From: Candidatus Ribeiella danica
Lineage (GTDB): Bacteria > Chloroflexota > Chloroflexia > Chloroflexales > Roseiflexaceae
Direction: 5' to 3'
Length of the DNA stretch: 64,000 nt
Assembly (NCBI GenBank): GCA_016717335.1
Contig: JADKFS010000011.1
Location: 1 to 64,000, forward strand
Shown here: one piece after another, positions 26,140 through 34,934 of the stretch
Layout of the letters: the number at the start of each line of letters is the position of its first letter
Numbering within the stretch: position 1 is the first letter of the stretch
Program-made: the position numbers and the translations under genes
The notes under the pieces: model-generated
Told to the model about the DNA's origin: nothing
Databases searched by the model: none
Seen by the model: the letters and a program-made list of their open reading frames with translations, nothing else

Positions 26140-26480
26140 GACTTTTCCGGGGCGCTGCGCCCCGGCCCCCGCCAGAATCTTTCCGGGGCGCTGCGCCCCC
26201 GCTCCCCCGCCCGCGGGAACCCGCGCCGGTTCCCCCGGCCCCCCTCCGGCAGGTGATGCCGTACCAGTTGCGCTGCTAGTGGCCTATGCCTAGCGCCATG
26301 CCTGTGGAGCGGGTTGCATCTCGCCGTGCCTGGATTCAGCCGGGCATGCGCGTCAGGCATCGCAACAGAGACGGGGTCATTTTGGGGTCCAGGGGCGCAC
26401 GCCCCGGCCGGGGGGCGGCGGGGGTGGCGGCCCACCCCCACCCGCGGGGGCGCGGGGGGCGCGCAGCTCCCCCGTACAAG
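26140..26480. repeat. dispersed GC-rich repeat R1, copy B (inverted)
   Basis: Reads on the minus strand in the same order as copy A: the CCAGGGGCG palindrome, the TGGATTCAGCCGGGCATGCG core (here at 26331-26350), and CCTCCGGCAGGTGATGCC with GGGGCGCTGCGCCCC. It fills most of the gap 26053-26714. Confidence 0.75.
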
Positions 26481-26714
26481 TGTGTGGCCCCGCCAAGGGG
26501 GGCGCGGGGGGCGCGTAGCCCCCGGCACAGCCTTGACACCAGATGTATCATAGGGGCAACCTCCGCCTGGTACGATCCCATTGGTCCTGGCCGCCAGTGT
26601 TTCCTCCTCGCGGCGAATCGGCAGGGGCGCAGCTCCCTGGCACACTCAAGCGGACGTCATCCCGATCGAGCCTACCGTCACAAGAGCAGATCTCAGCACG
26701 AAGGAGAGGATGGC

Positions 26715-27086
26715 ATGGCGACAAGCTGGCAGATCGACGAAACAGACGAGTTCGTGCTCGTCCGCATCGTGGGCAACTACGACGGTATGGATCGATTCGC
26801 AGCGGGCCTGGAGGCGATCGCGGCTCACTGCCGCACGGCGCAGCGCTGGCGCGTCCTGATCGATCTCACGGATATGAGCGACCCGGTCCCGCCGCGCGAT
26901 CGATTTCTTCTGGGCAAGCAGGCGGCGCGCGTCTGGGGCCGCCGGATCAAAGTGGCGCTCCTGGCAAAACCGGCCGATATCACGCACTTTTTCGAGAACG
27001 TCGCCACAAACGACGGCGCGAACGTGCGGGCGTTCGGGGATCGGGAGGAGGCGCGTGCATGGCTGAAGGCCCGGGCGCTGGCGTAA
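26715..27086 (+). CDS. STAS / SpoIIAA-like protein
   Basis: The 123-residue protein resembles the SpoIIAA-like (STAS fold) family: WQIDETDEFVLVRIVGNYDG, RVLIDLTDMSDPVPPRDRFL near residue 55, then RRIKVALLAKPADITHFFEN and AFGDREEARAWL. STAS-fold domains bind partner kinases, anti-sigma factors or ligands. A phosphorylatable Ser is not obvious, so it may not be an anti-anti-sigma factor. AAGGAGAGG precedes the ATG. It converges on the ferric-reductase-like gene, with only 13 bases between them. Confidence 0.7.
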   Translation: MATSWQIDETDEFVLVRIVGNYDGMDRFAAGLEAIAAHCRTAQRWRVLIDLTDMSDPVPPRDRFLLGKQAARVWGRRIKVALLAKPADITHFFENVATNDGANVRAFGDREEARAWLKARALA

Positions 27087-27099
27087 GCAGGATCTTACG

Positions 27100-27954
27100 T
27101 CAGGCGGCGCGCTGCCGCCGCGCCTGCGCTGGCCGCACCAGAGCGACCAGCACGCGGTAGATCGTCAGGAACAGCAGGCTGGCGCCGCTGCCCCAGTAGA
27201 TCGCGCGCGCCCACAGCGCCGCGCTGTCGGTCCCGCTCTGCAGGCCATGCAGCAGCGCCAGCAAGTACATCGCGAAGCTGAGGAAGTGGATCAGCCGCCA
27301 CATGTTCCGGCCGATCCGCTGGCGCAGGTAGAAGCTGAGCCCGACGATCGCCATCAGGTAGAAGCCAATCTGCCCCAGGCCAACCCACAGCGGCCGGTAG
27401 CTGCCGGTTGCGAACGGCACGAGCAGCTGGGCCAGGCTGTAGTTGCTGTACCCGTCGCCCAGCAGGATCAGCGCGTGGAACAGCCCGATCGCCAGCCCCA
27501 GCAGGCTGGTATGCTGGTGCAGATCGAACGCCACCGGCCCTCCCGGCCAGACCCGCGCCAGCTTGTTGGTCATCAGCAGCCCCAGCGCCATCGAGAGCCA
27601 CAGCAGCCCAAACGCGACGAATGCGCTGGCGCGCGAGAGGTACCAGTAGGCCTTCGGCTCGGGCCCCAGCAGCGATGCGCTCAGGCCAGGCAGCCAGGTC
27701 GGCAGCACGACCACCGCAGCAAACACGCCCAGGCCGACCGCCAGCAGCATCAGCGCGACGGTCTGCGGCGACATCGCGGGCGGCAGGTCGTCCAGACGCT
27801 CCGGCGCGGGCGGCGGGCCGGATATAGCGGCCTGCGTCGCCTCAATCGAACGCAGATCCACGAGCGTTGGCTGCGACACATCGGTCGGAGCAACGGCCTT
27901 CTGGGCGTTCGCGGCGCGAATGGCGGCCAGACGGGCAGCTTTCGGGTCGGCCAT
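27100..27954 (-). CDS. ferric-reductase-like transmembrane heme protein
   Basis: The 284-residue protein has a cytoplasmic N-terminal tail of about 65 residues and then about six membrane spans. His residues suited to bis-heme ligation lie in FDLHQHTSLLGLAIGLFHAL and in RLIHFLSFAMYLLALLHGL, as in the ferric reductase-like domain (FRD/NOX/YedZ). It lacks the FAD/NAD(P) domain, so it would need an electron donor. It may move electrons across the membrane. GAGGAGATCAG precedes the ATG at 27952-27954. Confidence 0.78.
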   Translation of the reverse strand: MADPKAARLAAIRAANAQKAVAPTDVSQPTLVDLRSIEATQAAISGPPPAPERLDDLPPAMSPQTVALMLLAVGLGVFAAVVVLPTWLPGLSASLLGPEPKAYWYLSRASAFVAFGLLWLSMALGLLMTNKLARVWPGGPVAFDLHQHTSLLGLAIGLFHALILLGDGYSNYSLAQLLVPFATGSYRPLWVGLGQIGFYLMAIVGLSFYLRQRIGRNMWRLIHFLSFAMYLLALLHGLQSGTDSAALWARAIYWGSGASLLFLTIYRVLVALVRPAQARRQRAA

Positions 27955-28280
27955 ATCTGATCTCCTCACTCCCTCGGGCGGGGCCTGGGGCGGCTGCGCC
28001 AGCCCTGGCACTCCTGATCGCTTCAATGGCTAGGATAGCGTGGCCGCCTTGGAGTGTCTTTAAAGCGCGCCGTGAATCCTCCAAGCAAATGTTAAGCTTT
28101 TCGCCCCTATCCGTCGTGCGGTGGAGCTATGCTCGGACCGCTGAGCGATGCGCCGGCGCGCCGGATGTGTTTTCATGCGCATAGGCGTAGAGTGACAGGC
28201 TGCCAGGCTGTCTCTATAGCTGTGAGCAAAAGGATTGAGCCACTACGCACGAACGAGATGCCGTTGTGATGCGATCTGCC

Positions 28281-28323
28281 GTACTGCCGACTGGCTCCTG
28301 CCGACTGCCCACTGCTATAGTGG
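28281..28323. repeat. inverse copy of the CAGTCGGCAG repeat
   Basis: GTACTGCCGACTGGCTCCTG continues as CCGACTGCCCACTGCTATAG; its reverse complement matches 14695-14734. The end of the repeat supplies TGCTATAGT, a possible extended -10 for the GNAT gene. Confidence 0.65.
28313..28321 (+). promoter_or_regulatory. extended -10-like TGCTATAGT before the GNAT gene
   Basis: It lies 54 bases before the ATG at 28376 and overlaps the repeat at 28281-28323, so the repeat may have supplied the promoter. Confidence 0.3.
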
Positions 28324-28375
28324 CGTCACATAGACAACTCACACCAGCCGATCGGATCGGCGGGAGGTTTTATAT

Positions 28376-28984
28376 ATGGATATCGCACTTCAGACGCTGC
28401 TGGAGCCGCCGCGGGCGGCTCCGCGGCGCATACGACGGCGAGCCCCGGCCGAGGCCGACACCCTCCCCGTCATCACCACGCGCGGGCGCCGGCTGAACGT
28501 CCGCCCCGTCACAAGCGAGGACACGCCGCTGCTGGCCGACCTGCTCGCGCGTCTCTCGGCCCGCAGCTGCGAGCTGCGCTTTCTCAGGCCGCTGGCCAGC
28601 GCCGAGGCGATCCGGCGCGAGGCCGAGCGGGCGACCCAGCGCGGCCCACAGCTCGGTCTCGCGCTGGTCGCGACCGACATCGAGCGCGGCGTCGAGCGCG
28701 CGGTCGCCTTGGTCGAGCTTGCGCACGATCCCAGCGCCCTCATGGTCGCCGAGCTGGCCGCGGTCGTGCGCGACGACTACCAGGGCGAGCGGCTCGGGAC
28801 GATGATGATGCGGATGCTGATCGAGATGGCGACGCTGCGCGGCGTGCGCGCGGTGCGCGCGACGCTCCGGGCCGATAACCGGGCCTCGCGGCGGATGCTG
28901 CAGGGCGCGGGGCTGGTCTACCGTGCCACGACGCTGTCGAGCGAGATGACGATCTTCGCAGATCTGACGACGCCGACAGTCTAG
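28376..28984 (+). CDS. GNAT-family N-acetyltransferase
   Basis: The 202-residue protein carries one GNAT domain from about residue 40: RLNVRPVTSEDTPLL, then ELRFL, the motif A acetyl-CoA loop VVRDDYQGERLGTMMM, and a C-terminal NRASRRMLQGAGLVYR helix. The first 38 residues are an Arg/Pro-rich extension. It is close to stand-alone versions of the acetyltransferase domain found on Pat-type protein acetyltransferases, which suggests a protein substrate, but this is only resemblance. GGGAGG lies eight bases before the ATG. Its stop codon is inside repeat R2. Confidence 0.82.
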   Translation: MDIALQTLLEPPRAAPRRIRRRAPAEADTLPVITTRGRRLNVRPVTSEDTPLLADLLARLSARSCELRFLRPLASAEAIRREAERATQRGPQLGLALVATDIERGVERAVALVELAHDPSALMVAELAAVVRDDYQGERLGTMMMRMLIEMATLRGVRAVRATLRADNRASRRMLQGAGLVYRATTLSSEMTIFADLTTPTV

Positions 28985-29115
28985 TGCAGGGTTACGAAAG
29001 TCCGCATAGGGTTTGGGCCACCACCATTGGTTCTGCGGTTCTGCGGTTCTGCGGTTCTGCGGACGCAGAACCGCAGAACCAACCGGCAAAGCCAGGAGCG
29101 CTTTTCTGGAAAGCT
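28981..29115. repeat. palindromic element R2, copy 1 (about 135 bp)
   Basis: Starts CTAGTGCAGGGTTACGAAAG, has a core of four GGTTCTGC-type 8-bp units facing CGCAGAACCGCAGAACC, and ends AGGAGCGCTTTTCTGGAAAG. An inverted second copy lies at 48880-49007. Both abut the stop codon of a gene. Confidence 0.85.
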
Positions 29116-29149
29116 GGACGAGTCCCGCTGACGAAGAAGAAAAAAGGAG

Positions 29150-29155
29150 TACAAT
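29150..29155 (+). promoter_or_regulatory. possible -10 box TACAAT before sigma factor 1
   Basis: TACAAT lies 76 bases before the ATG at 29231, directly after repeat R2. The same hexamer precedes the second sigma gene (34065). Confidence 0.35.
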
Positions 29156-29230
29156 ATCAGCAAAACGTCTTTGATCCCGCCGCCGTCGTCCACGTAGACT
29201 CAAACTACGGCTGGAGCACAAGGAACAGAC

Positions 29231-30016
29231 ATGGAGGCCCGGGAAGATCTGAGAGGAGCGAGTGCTCGTGCGGTGGCCGCGCTCAACGCCGAGCAGGGCT
29301 GGAGGCTGACCCCGGCGGAAGCCGCCGCCTATACAATGGCGGTCGTCGCGTGCGCTCCGGATGAATGGGACGAGCCGGCGCTGCTGCGCCTGGCGCACAA
29401 CTACCACCAGGATCACCCGATGGTCGTGGCGCTGCAGGAGCCGCAGAACCCGCAGCACGAGCTGGCCTGGAGCGGGCTGCGGTCGCGGATCATCCCGATG
29501 CTGTGCCACGCCGGCGTGAACGCGGGCGACTTCCCCAGCGTCGATCTGGACGACCTGACGCAGATGGCGCTGGACGAGGTGATGAAGGCGCTCGCCAGCT
29601 TTCGCTTCGAGAGCCGCTTCTCGACCTGGGCCTACACGGTGGTCGTTCGCCGTGGGCGGCGCTACCTGCGCGATCTGAGCGCGGCCAAACGCTCCACCAA
29701 TCAGGTCTCGCTCGATCACCACAGCGCGGCCGGCGCCGCGATACCGGCGGCCGCGCACCCGGAGGTCGCCGTGGCGGGGCGCGCGCTGGCCGCGCTGGTC
29801 GACAGCGTGCTCACCGAGGTCGGCGGCATGCGGCTGGCGCACATTTTTCGCCTCTGGGCGCAGGAGGATATGCGGCTGGTCGATATCGGCCACCGTGTCG
29901 GACTGAGCACCTCGCGGGTGAGCGTGCTGCTCGACCAGGCGCGCCAGATCCTCCAGCACCACCACGAGATCCGGAGCTGGAGAGACGATCTTGCCCCGCC
30001 GGCAGGCAGGCTGTAG
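29231..30016 (+). CDS. sigma-70 family (ECF-like) RNA polymerase sigma factor
   Basis: The 261-residue protein has an N-terminal helical extension of about 90 residues, then sigma region 2 (LDDLTQMALDEVMKALASFR and then FSTWAYTVVVRRGRRYLRD, residues about 115-155) and region 4 (MRLVDIGHRVGLSTSRVSVL near residue 225), with no region 3. It would direct RNA polymerase to a small regulon. It is followed at 30224 by a zinc-finger protein likely to bind it. A second pair lies at 34108 and 34935. AAGGAACAGAC precedes the ATG. Confidence 0.85.
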   Translation: MEAREDLRGASARAVAALNAEQGWRLTPAEAAAYTMAVVACAPDEWDEPALLRLAHNYHQDHPMVVALQEPQNPQHELAWSGLRSRIIPMLCHAGVNAGDFPSVDLDDLTQMALDEVMKALASFRFESRFSTWAYTVVVRRGRRYLRDLSAAKRSTNQVSLDHHSAAGAAIPAAAHPEVAVAGRALAALVDSVLTEVGGMRLAHIFRLWAQEDMRLVDIGHRVGLSTSRVSVLLDQARQILQHHHEIRSWRDDLAPPAGRL

Positions 30017-30223
30017 GGCGCCTGGGCTGAAGTTCCCCCAATGTTTTCGGACTGCCAACTGGTGGCTGCCGGCTGCAAACGGCACCGTGCAATCAGCAGT
30101 CACCAGTCGGCAGAAGCGATTGGTTCTTTTCTGCCGACGGGTACGAGTGGTGGCGCTCACCGTGCCAAGCACAAGCCCTTGCGCGTTAGTGAAATTGCAG
30201 ATTGCAGATAGTAGCGTTTGCGT

Positions 30224-30973
30224 ATGAACGATCGATCGTGTGTCGAGACCCAGTCCTGGCTCCAGCAAGAGCTTCGATCGCAGCATGCCGCTCCGCCGGC
30301 GGATGTGATCGCGCATGTCGCGGCGTGCGCGCGCTGCCGCGGCGCCCTCGCGCTGCTGGCGATCAAAGCGCTTGGCCTGACCGCAGCGCCGCAGCCGATC
30401 AGCTGCGAGCGGTGCCAGGATGAAATGGCCGCCTTTATCGACCACGCCGGCGACGAGGGGCTGGCCGCGGCGGCCGGCCGGCGGCCGGCGGTCTGGTGGC
30501 ACATCTGGACCTGCGCCGACTGCGGCGAGGTCTATGTGATGGCCGAGCGGGCGCTTCGCGCCGCGCGCCAGGGCCTGATCCCGCCGCTGACCCTGGAGCC
30601 CCAGCCGGCACGGCGCCCGGCCCACCGGCCGCTCACGCGCATCCCGCGCTACCTGCTGCGGATCGCGCTGCCCGAGCGGCTGGGGGCCGCCGGCGTACTG
30701 CGCGGAGGCGAATCAGGCGAGCTGGTGCTGGACACCGATGTGGCGGTCGATCTCGAGTACACCATCAGCGCCCGCCCCTCGGGCGCAGGCCAATGGCAGC
30801 TGAGCGCCGCCGTCAGCCCGCCGCCGCTGGGCTGGCTCGAGATCAGCTTCGGCGAGATGCGCTTCCGCGCCCGCTTCGACGCGCGCGGCATCGCGGTCGT
30901 GCCCACCGTTCCCGACATGCTGCTCTCGTCGCACAGCGGGCCGGATCTGGAGGTCGGCATCGAGGTCGACTGA
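30224..30973 (+). CDS. zinc-finger protein, putative soluble anti-sigma factor
   Basis: The 249-residue protein has two anti-sigma-type zinc motifs, HVAACARC near residue 29 and HIWTCADC near residue 93, plus a CERC pair between. The C-terminal half (about 130-249) is predicted to be beta-rich and has no membrane span, so it is a soluble zinc-binding anti-sigma-like protein with a sensor or ligand domain. The start ATG at 30224 is preferred over an upstream TTG at 30218. It lies 207 bases after its sigma partner; the gap holds CAGTCGGCAG-type repeats. Confidence 0.72.
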   Translation: MNDRSCVETQSWLQQELRSQHAAPPADVIAHVAACARCRGALALLAIKALGLTAAPQPISCERCQDEMAAFIDHAGDEGLAAAAGRRPAVWWHIWTCADCGEVYVMAERALRAARQGLIPPLTLEPQPARRPAHRPLTRIPRYLLRIALPERLGAAGVLRGGESGELVLDTDVAVDLEYTISARPSGAGQWQLSAAVSPPPLGWLEISFGEMRFRARFDARGIAVVPTVPDMLLSSHSGPDLEVGIEVD

Positions 30974-31350
30974 AGGCCGGTAAAGGCATCTTCCCCTGGC
31001 GGAATTCTTTCGAGGCGAGAGCCCGCGCGCTTCTCATCGAACATTAAGCCAGCACCCCCAACTTCTTGGGGAATTCTAAGATTCCAGATCTATGATTGTC
31101 GACAAGGGGACGCGGTGGTGCACTCGCAGTGCTCCTCCGACCTGCCAGGACGGGTTCTGCTCGAGAGGAACAGGCTGTTCTGTAAAGCGCCGCGGCGCCC
31201 CTCTTTTGGCCTTCTTCCTGAGAAGGGAGAAGACCTCATATTGGCGTGGTGGCGTGGCCCGAATGCGGCCGCGCCGCCACGCCAAATCGATCCGCTCAAG
31301 CGGGAGCGGGTCGCGAGCGATGAGATCGACAACTCATACGGGAGGAATGT
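30974..31350. other. 377-base gap with an imperfect hairpin
   Basis: TTGGCGTGGTGGCGTGGCCC (31241-31260) pairs imperfectly with 31265-31285. No supported gene. Confidence 0.45.
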
Positions 31351-31761
31351 ATGGCTCGAAATGATACTGCTCGCCGGCGTGCCCTGGTGTCGGGCGCGAA
31401 GGTGCTGCTCACCGCGGCCGCCGTCGCCGGCACGATCGGCGGCTGGGCGGCGATTGGCGCCAGCGACCGGGGCACGGCCGCGGCCGCGCCTGCGCAGAGC
31501 GATGCTCCGGTCGCGCAGGAGCGCCAGCAGACTCAGGCGCCGCTTGTGTACACGCGCCGCCATCACGACGGCGGGGGCGGCACGGCGCCACAGGGGCAGC
31601 CCTACGGCAGGGGCCAGCGACAGGGGCCGCAGCTTGGCAGCGGCCAGCAGGGTCCATCGCTCGGCGGCGGGCAGCAGGGCGACGGCACGCAGATCCAGCC
31701 GCCTTCCAGCAGCACATCGCCGCTCCGCCCGCCGATCACCAGCTCGCGAGCCTCGCGCTAA
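31351..31761 (+). CDS. small exported Gly/Gln/Pro-rich protein
   Basis: The 136-residue protein has a signal anchor (KVLLTAAAVAGTIGGWAAIG, residues about 17-36) and then a low-complexity region rich in Gln, Gly, Pro and Arg with the near-repeats GQGPQLGSGQQ and GPSLGGGQQ. No conserved domain is seen. The twin-arginine-like RRR before the hydrophobic segment is not a clean Tat motif. GGGAGGAATG precedes the ATG. It is probably a disordered surface or periplasm-facing protein; no function is inferred. Confidence 0.6.
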   Translation: MARNDTARRRALVSGAKVLLTAAAVAGTIGGWAAIGASDRGTAAAAPAQSDAPVAQERQQTQAPLVYTRRHHDGGGGTAPQGQPYGRGQRQGPQLGSGQQGPSLGGGQQGDGTQIQPPSSSTSPLRPPITSSRASR

Positions 31762-31782
31762 CAGCTGAGTAACACGCCATTC

Positions 31783-31826
31783 GACGGGCGACGGAAGACG
31801 GTGTGATTCGTCTTCCGTCGCCCGTC
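31783..31826. terminator. 18-bp perfect hairpin between convergent genes
   Basis: GACGGGCGACGGAAGACG (31783-31800) pairs with 31809-31826 around an 8-nt loop. It separates the exported-protein gene (+) from the MFS gene (-). The same GACGGAAGACG vocabulary appears near 11900-11960. Confidence 0.65.
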
Positions 31827-31909
31827 TTCTGTCGAACCACCAACAACCTCCCGAGCCCATGGCGGCCGGAGCGGAGGGCAGGGAGTGAGGTCATGGAGCG
31901 CAAGCGCGC

Positions 31910-33223
31910 TCAGGCGGTGCGGGCGCGGTAGAGCAGCGCGCCGCCCACGCCGAGCAGGCAGAGGCAGGCGCAGACCAGCAGCGTCAGCGAGACACCGATC
32001 ACGTTCGACAGCGAGCCGATCAGCAGGCCGCCGATCGGCGTGCTGCCGGCGAACAGCAGCATGTACAGGCTCAGCACCCTGCCGCGCAACGCATCCGGCA
32101 CCGAGAGCTGCAGCAGCGTATTCGCGCTGGTCGAGAAGAGAATGCCCGCGAAGCCCAGTGCCACCAGCAGCACGCCCGAGATGGCAAAGCTGGTTGAGAT
32201 CGCGACCGCGCCCAGCAGCAGGCTGAAGACAGTCGAGCCGAGGATCAGCCGGCGCATCGTCACCTGGCGCGTGTAGGCGGTGCTGAGGGCGCCAACCAGC
32301 GAGCCGAAGCCCAGGAACGCCGAGAGGCCGCCGAAGCCGGCCGCGTCGGTGTGCAGCACGAAGCCGGCCAGCAGCGGCAGCACCACGCTGAAGTTGTAGC
32401 CGAACGTGCCGATCGCGGCGACCACGATCATGATCAGCAGCACCGCCGGCGTGCGCCAGACATAGGCCAGCCCCTCGACCAGGCGCTGCGCCATCTTGCC
32501 CGCAGGCGCGGCCGGCGCGGGCGACAGGGCGCTGGAATCCATCCTCAGCAGGCCGACAAGCACGGCAACGAAGCTGATCGCATTGACGAACAGCACCAGC
32601 GCGATGCCCGCCAGCGTGCTGCTGGCCCGCGCGATCATGATGCCGGCCAGCGCCGGGCCGACGATCCGCGCCCCGTTGAACAGCATCGAGTTGAGCGCCA
32701 CCGCGTTGACCAGGTGCTCGCGCCCGACCAGCTCGACCACAAATGACTGCCGCACAGGGTTATCGATCGCGGTGATCACGCCCTGGAGCAGCGCCAGCAC
32801 ATACACGTGCCAGAGCTGAATCGCACCACTCGCGACCATGGCGGCGAAAATAGCCGCCTGGATCAGCGCGGCCACCTGTGTTATGATCACCAGTCGGTGC
32901 TTGGGCCACCGATCGGTGATCACACCGCCGATCAGCGAGAGCAGCAGCACCGGCAGAAACTGCAGCGCCGTCACCAGGCCCAGCGCGAACGGCGAGTGGG
33001 TCAGCTGGAGTACCAGCCAGTCCTGCGCGGTGCGCTGCATCCAGCTGCCGGTCTGCGAGATCAGCTGGCCGATCCAGAACAGCCGGTAGTTGCGCACCTC
33101 CAGCGCGTGGAAGCCGCGCGCCAGCCCGCCGAGCCAGCGCCCGGCTCGTGTCGGCGCGGCGGGCGCCTCGATATCGTCAGCCGGCTGGCTCGGCTGTGGT
33201 TTTGCGTTCATCGCTCGCATCAT
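31910..33223 (-). CDS. MFS transporter (multidrug-type)
   Basis: The 437-residue protein has 12 membrane spans and the MFS motif A GGVITDRWPKHRLVI between helices 2 and 3, with WMQRTAQDWLVLQLT in the first helix region, typical of the enterobactin exporter / MFS_3 type. It probably exports a drug or metabolite by proton antiport. AGGAGGAAC precedes two adjacent ATGs; 33223 is given, but 33220 has better spacing. It overlaps the MarR gene by 47 bases, so translation is coupled. Confidence 0.88.
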   Translation of the reverse strand: MMRAMNAKPQPSQPADDIEAPAAPTRAGRWLGGLARGFHALEVRNYRLFWIGQLISQTGSWMQRTAQDWLVLQLTHSPFALGLVTALQFLPVLLLSLIGGVITDRWPKHRLVIITQVAALIQAAIFAAMVASGAIQLWHVYVLALLQGVITAIDNPVRQSFVVELVGREHLVNAVALNSMLFNGARIVGPALAGIMIARASSTLAGIALVLFVNAISFVAVLVGLLRMDSSALSPAPAAPAGKMAQRLVEGLAYVWRTPAVLLIMIVVAAIGTFGYNFSVVLPLLAGFVLHTDAAGFGGLSAFLGFGSLVGALSTAYTRQVTMRRLILGSTVFSLLLGAVAISTSFAISGVLLVALGFAGILFSTSANTLLQLSVPDALRGRVLSLYMLLFAGSTPIGGLLIGSLSNVIGVSLTLLVCACLCLLGVGGALLYRARTA

Positions 33224-33668
33224 GTTCCTCCTGGATGAGCACCCGACGCAGCGCCGGCAAGGCCAGCTGCACGGCCGCCAGCTCGTCTGCGCGCAGCTGC
33301 GCCAGCAGCGGCGCGAGCCGCTGGAGCATCTGCGCCTGCGCGCGCTCGTAGTGGCTGCGCCCGTGGTCCGTCAGCTGCAGCAGCGCCTGGCGGCGATCTT
33401 GCTGGTCGGGCACGCGCACGATCCAGCCGCGCGCCACCAGCGCCTGCACTAGCTCGCTCATCGCCTGCAGGCTGACCCGGCGCTTCTTCGCCAGCAGGCT
33501 GAGGGTCAGCGGCTCGGCGGCGAGGTGCGCCAGCACGCGAAACTGCGGCATCGTCGTCTCCTCGCCGGCCTCGCGGCGCACCTCGGCCGCCACGATCCGG
33601 TTCAGCAGCGGCAGGACGGCCAGCAGCTCCTTGGTGGTCTCCAGCGCCTGGTCGGCGTCCCTATCCAT
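33177..33668 (-). CDS. MarR-family transcriptional regulator
   Basis: The 163-residue protein has the winged-helix MarR core: TMPQFRVLAHLAAEPLTLSL, then VSLQAMSELVQALVARGWIV (recognition helix) and the wing RVPDQQDRRQALLQLTDHG, with the canonical D-x-R-D-R-like Asp and Arg residues. It probably represses its own operon and is released by a small ligand exported by the MFS protein. A strong promoter and an inverted repeat overlapping its -10 box are visible (33683-33725). GAGGAG precedes the ATG. Confidence 0.9.
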   Translation of the reverse strand: MDRDADQALETTKELLAVLPLLNRIVAAEVRREAGEETTMPQFRVLAHLAAEPLTLSLLAKKRRVSLQAMSELVQALVARGWIVRVPDQQDRRQALLQLTDHGRSHYERAQAQMLQRLAPLLAQLRADELAAVQLALPALRRVLIQEEHDASDERKTTAEPAG

Positions 33669-33682
33669 GGCAAACTCCTCAA

Positions 33683-33725
33683 GTATCTTGATGATAAGGA
33701 TACCTGATGATCTCTTTGTTGTCAA
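33683..33725 (-). promoter_or_regulatory. sigma-A promoter with overlapping inverted repeat (MarR operator candidate)
   Basis: On the minus strand, TTGACA (33725-33720) and TATCCT (33702-33697) are 17 bases apart. The inverted repeat GTATC-N11-GATAC (33683-33703) covers the -10 box and the likely start site. Two TGATGAT direct repeats (33689, 33706) also lie here. Confidence 0.65.
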
Positions 33726-33789
33726 GGGTCGGGGGGCTGTACGTCCCCGTGCCCGCGCGGGCGGCTCCCGCGTCCCCAGCGTGTTCGGG

Positions 33790-34035
33790 GGGCTGCGCGC
33801 CCCCCGTGCCCCCGCGGGCGGGGGTGGGCCGCCACCCCCGCCGCCCCCCGGCCAGGGCTTGCGCCCCTGGACCCCAAAATCATGCAGCCTCACATCCAGT
33901 GCTTGGCGCACATGCCCGGCTGAATCCAGGCGCAACCGGATGCAACAGGTCCGATCGGAATGGTGCCAGGCATGCGCCACGACGATCGCAATTGAGGTTG
34001 CATCTTTTGCCGGAGGGGGGCCGGGGGCGCAGCAC
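33790..34035. repeat. dispersed GC-rich repeat R1, copy C
   Basis: Same orientation as copy A: CCAGGGCTTGCGCCCCTGG, then CATGCCCGGCTGAATCCAGG, then CAGGCATGCGCCACGACGAT and TTTTGCCGGAGGGG. It lies between the MarR promoter and the second sigma gene. Confidence 0.8.
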
Positions 34036-34064
34036 CCAAAACATAGCTACACGCAAATGTGTTG

Positions 34065-34070
34065 TACAAT
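34065..34070 (+). promoter_or_regulatory. possible -10 box TACAAT before sigma factor 2
   Basis: TTGTACAAT ends 38 bases before the ATG at 34108. It is directly downstream of repeat R1 copy C and matches the hexamer before sigma factor 1. Confidence 0.4.
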
Positions 34071-34107
34071 ACCACCTCATCGTTTAGGACTGCGCCAAGG
34101 AGCACAT

Positions 34108-34812
34108 ATGAGCTCTGCTGCCAGCCTCACGCTCGACGAGCTGTCCCAGCGTTGCGCCGGAGAGACCGAGAAGTTCAACCGGCGCCAGGCCAATGACCCA
34201 CAGTACTGCTTCGAGATGCTGCGGCGCGCGCTCGCCGAGGGGCTGCCCGAGGCCTTCACGCGCGTCTATCAGGTCTACGAGCGGCAGGTGCTGATCTGGG
34301 TGTACGGCCACAGTCGCTTCGTGCAGACGAACGAGGATGCCGACTACTTCGCGGGCGTGGCGTGGAGCACGTTCTACTTCGCGCTGCGCGGCCCGAAGTT
34401 CGCGGGGTTCTCGTCGCTGCCGCAGCTGCTCTCCTACCTGAAGATGTGCGTGCACAGCGCGATCGCGCAGTACCTGCGCGACCAGCAGCCGGGCGCGGCC
34501 ACGCCGCTCGGCGACAGAGACGATCTGCCGCACACGCCCGACCTTGGGACGCGCGTCGACGCCGCCGAGGTCTGGGCGTGCATCTGCGGGCTGCTGCCGG
34601 ATACGCGCGACCGGCTGCTGGCGCGCTGCGTCTTTATGCAGGATCTCAAGCCGCGCCAGATCGTTCAGTCCTACCCCGGCGAGTGGTCCGGCGAGCGCGA
34701 GGTGTCGCTCGACCTGTATCGCATCCGCCGGATCTTGCGCGGCTCGGCCGAGCTGCGGCGGCTGCTGGGGGGCGATGAGGGTTCGCCCTTCGAGGGACAT
34801 TCGAACACGTAA
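34108..34812 (+). CDS. sigma-70 family (ECF-like) sigma factor, second copy
   Basis: The 234-residue protein has a recognisable region 2 (AFTRVYQVYERQVLIWVYGH, then FAGVAWSTFYFALRG and LLSYLKMCVHSAIAQYLRD) and a helix-turn-helix-like C terminus (DLKPRQIVQSYPGEWSGERE) where region 4 is expected, although it is divergent. Overall it is more divergent than sigma 1, and its DNA-binding region may be specialised. AAGGAG precedes the ATG. A zinc-finger protein follows at 34935, and that gene is coupled to a spherulin-4-like gene. Confidence 0.75.
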   Translation: MSSAASLTLDELSQRCAGETEKFNRRQANDPQYCFEMLRRALAEGLPEAFTRVYQVYERQVLIWVYGHSRFVQTNEDADYFAGVAWSTFYFALRGPKFAGFSSLPQLLSYLKMCVHSAIAQYLRDQQPGAATPLGDRDDLPHTPDLGTRVDAAEVWACICGLLPDTRDRLLARCVFMQDLKPRQIVQSYPGEWSGEREVSLDLYRIRRILRGSAELRRLLGGDEGSPFEGHSNT

Positions 34813-34934
34813 CTGTTCCGCTGGGCCAGTTAAAAGATCAAAAATCCATGTTGCCCTGGCGCGATATTCGTATGCCCCCCGCATTTAGATACACGAGGGA
34901 CATCAACAGCCCGGTTGTACACGCGAGGTACTCT

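Noticed and set aside
33707..34087. Open frames inside the R1 copies (also near 885-1400, 26064-26645, 57049-57419)
   Set aside because: They translate repeat blocks (Gly/Pro/Arg-rich, with the same HARLNPG-type string in several copies), are in both orientations and have no ribosome-binding sites.
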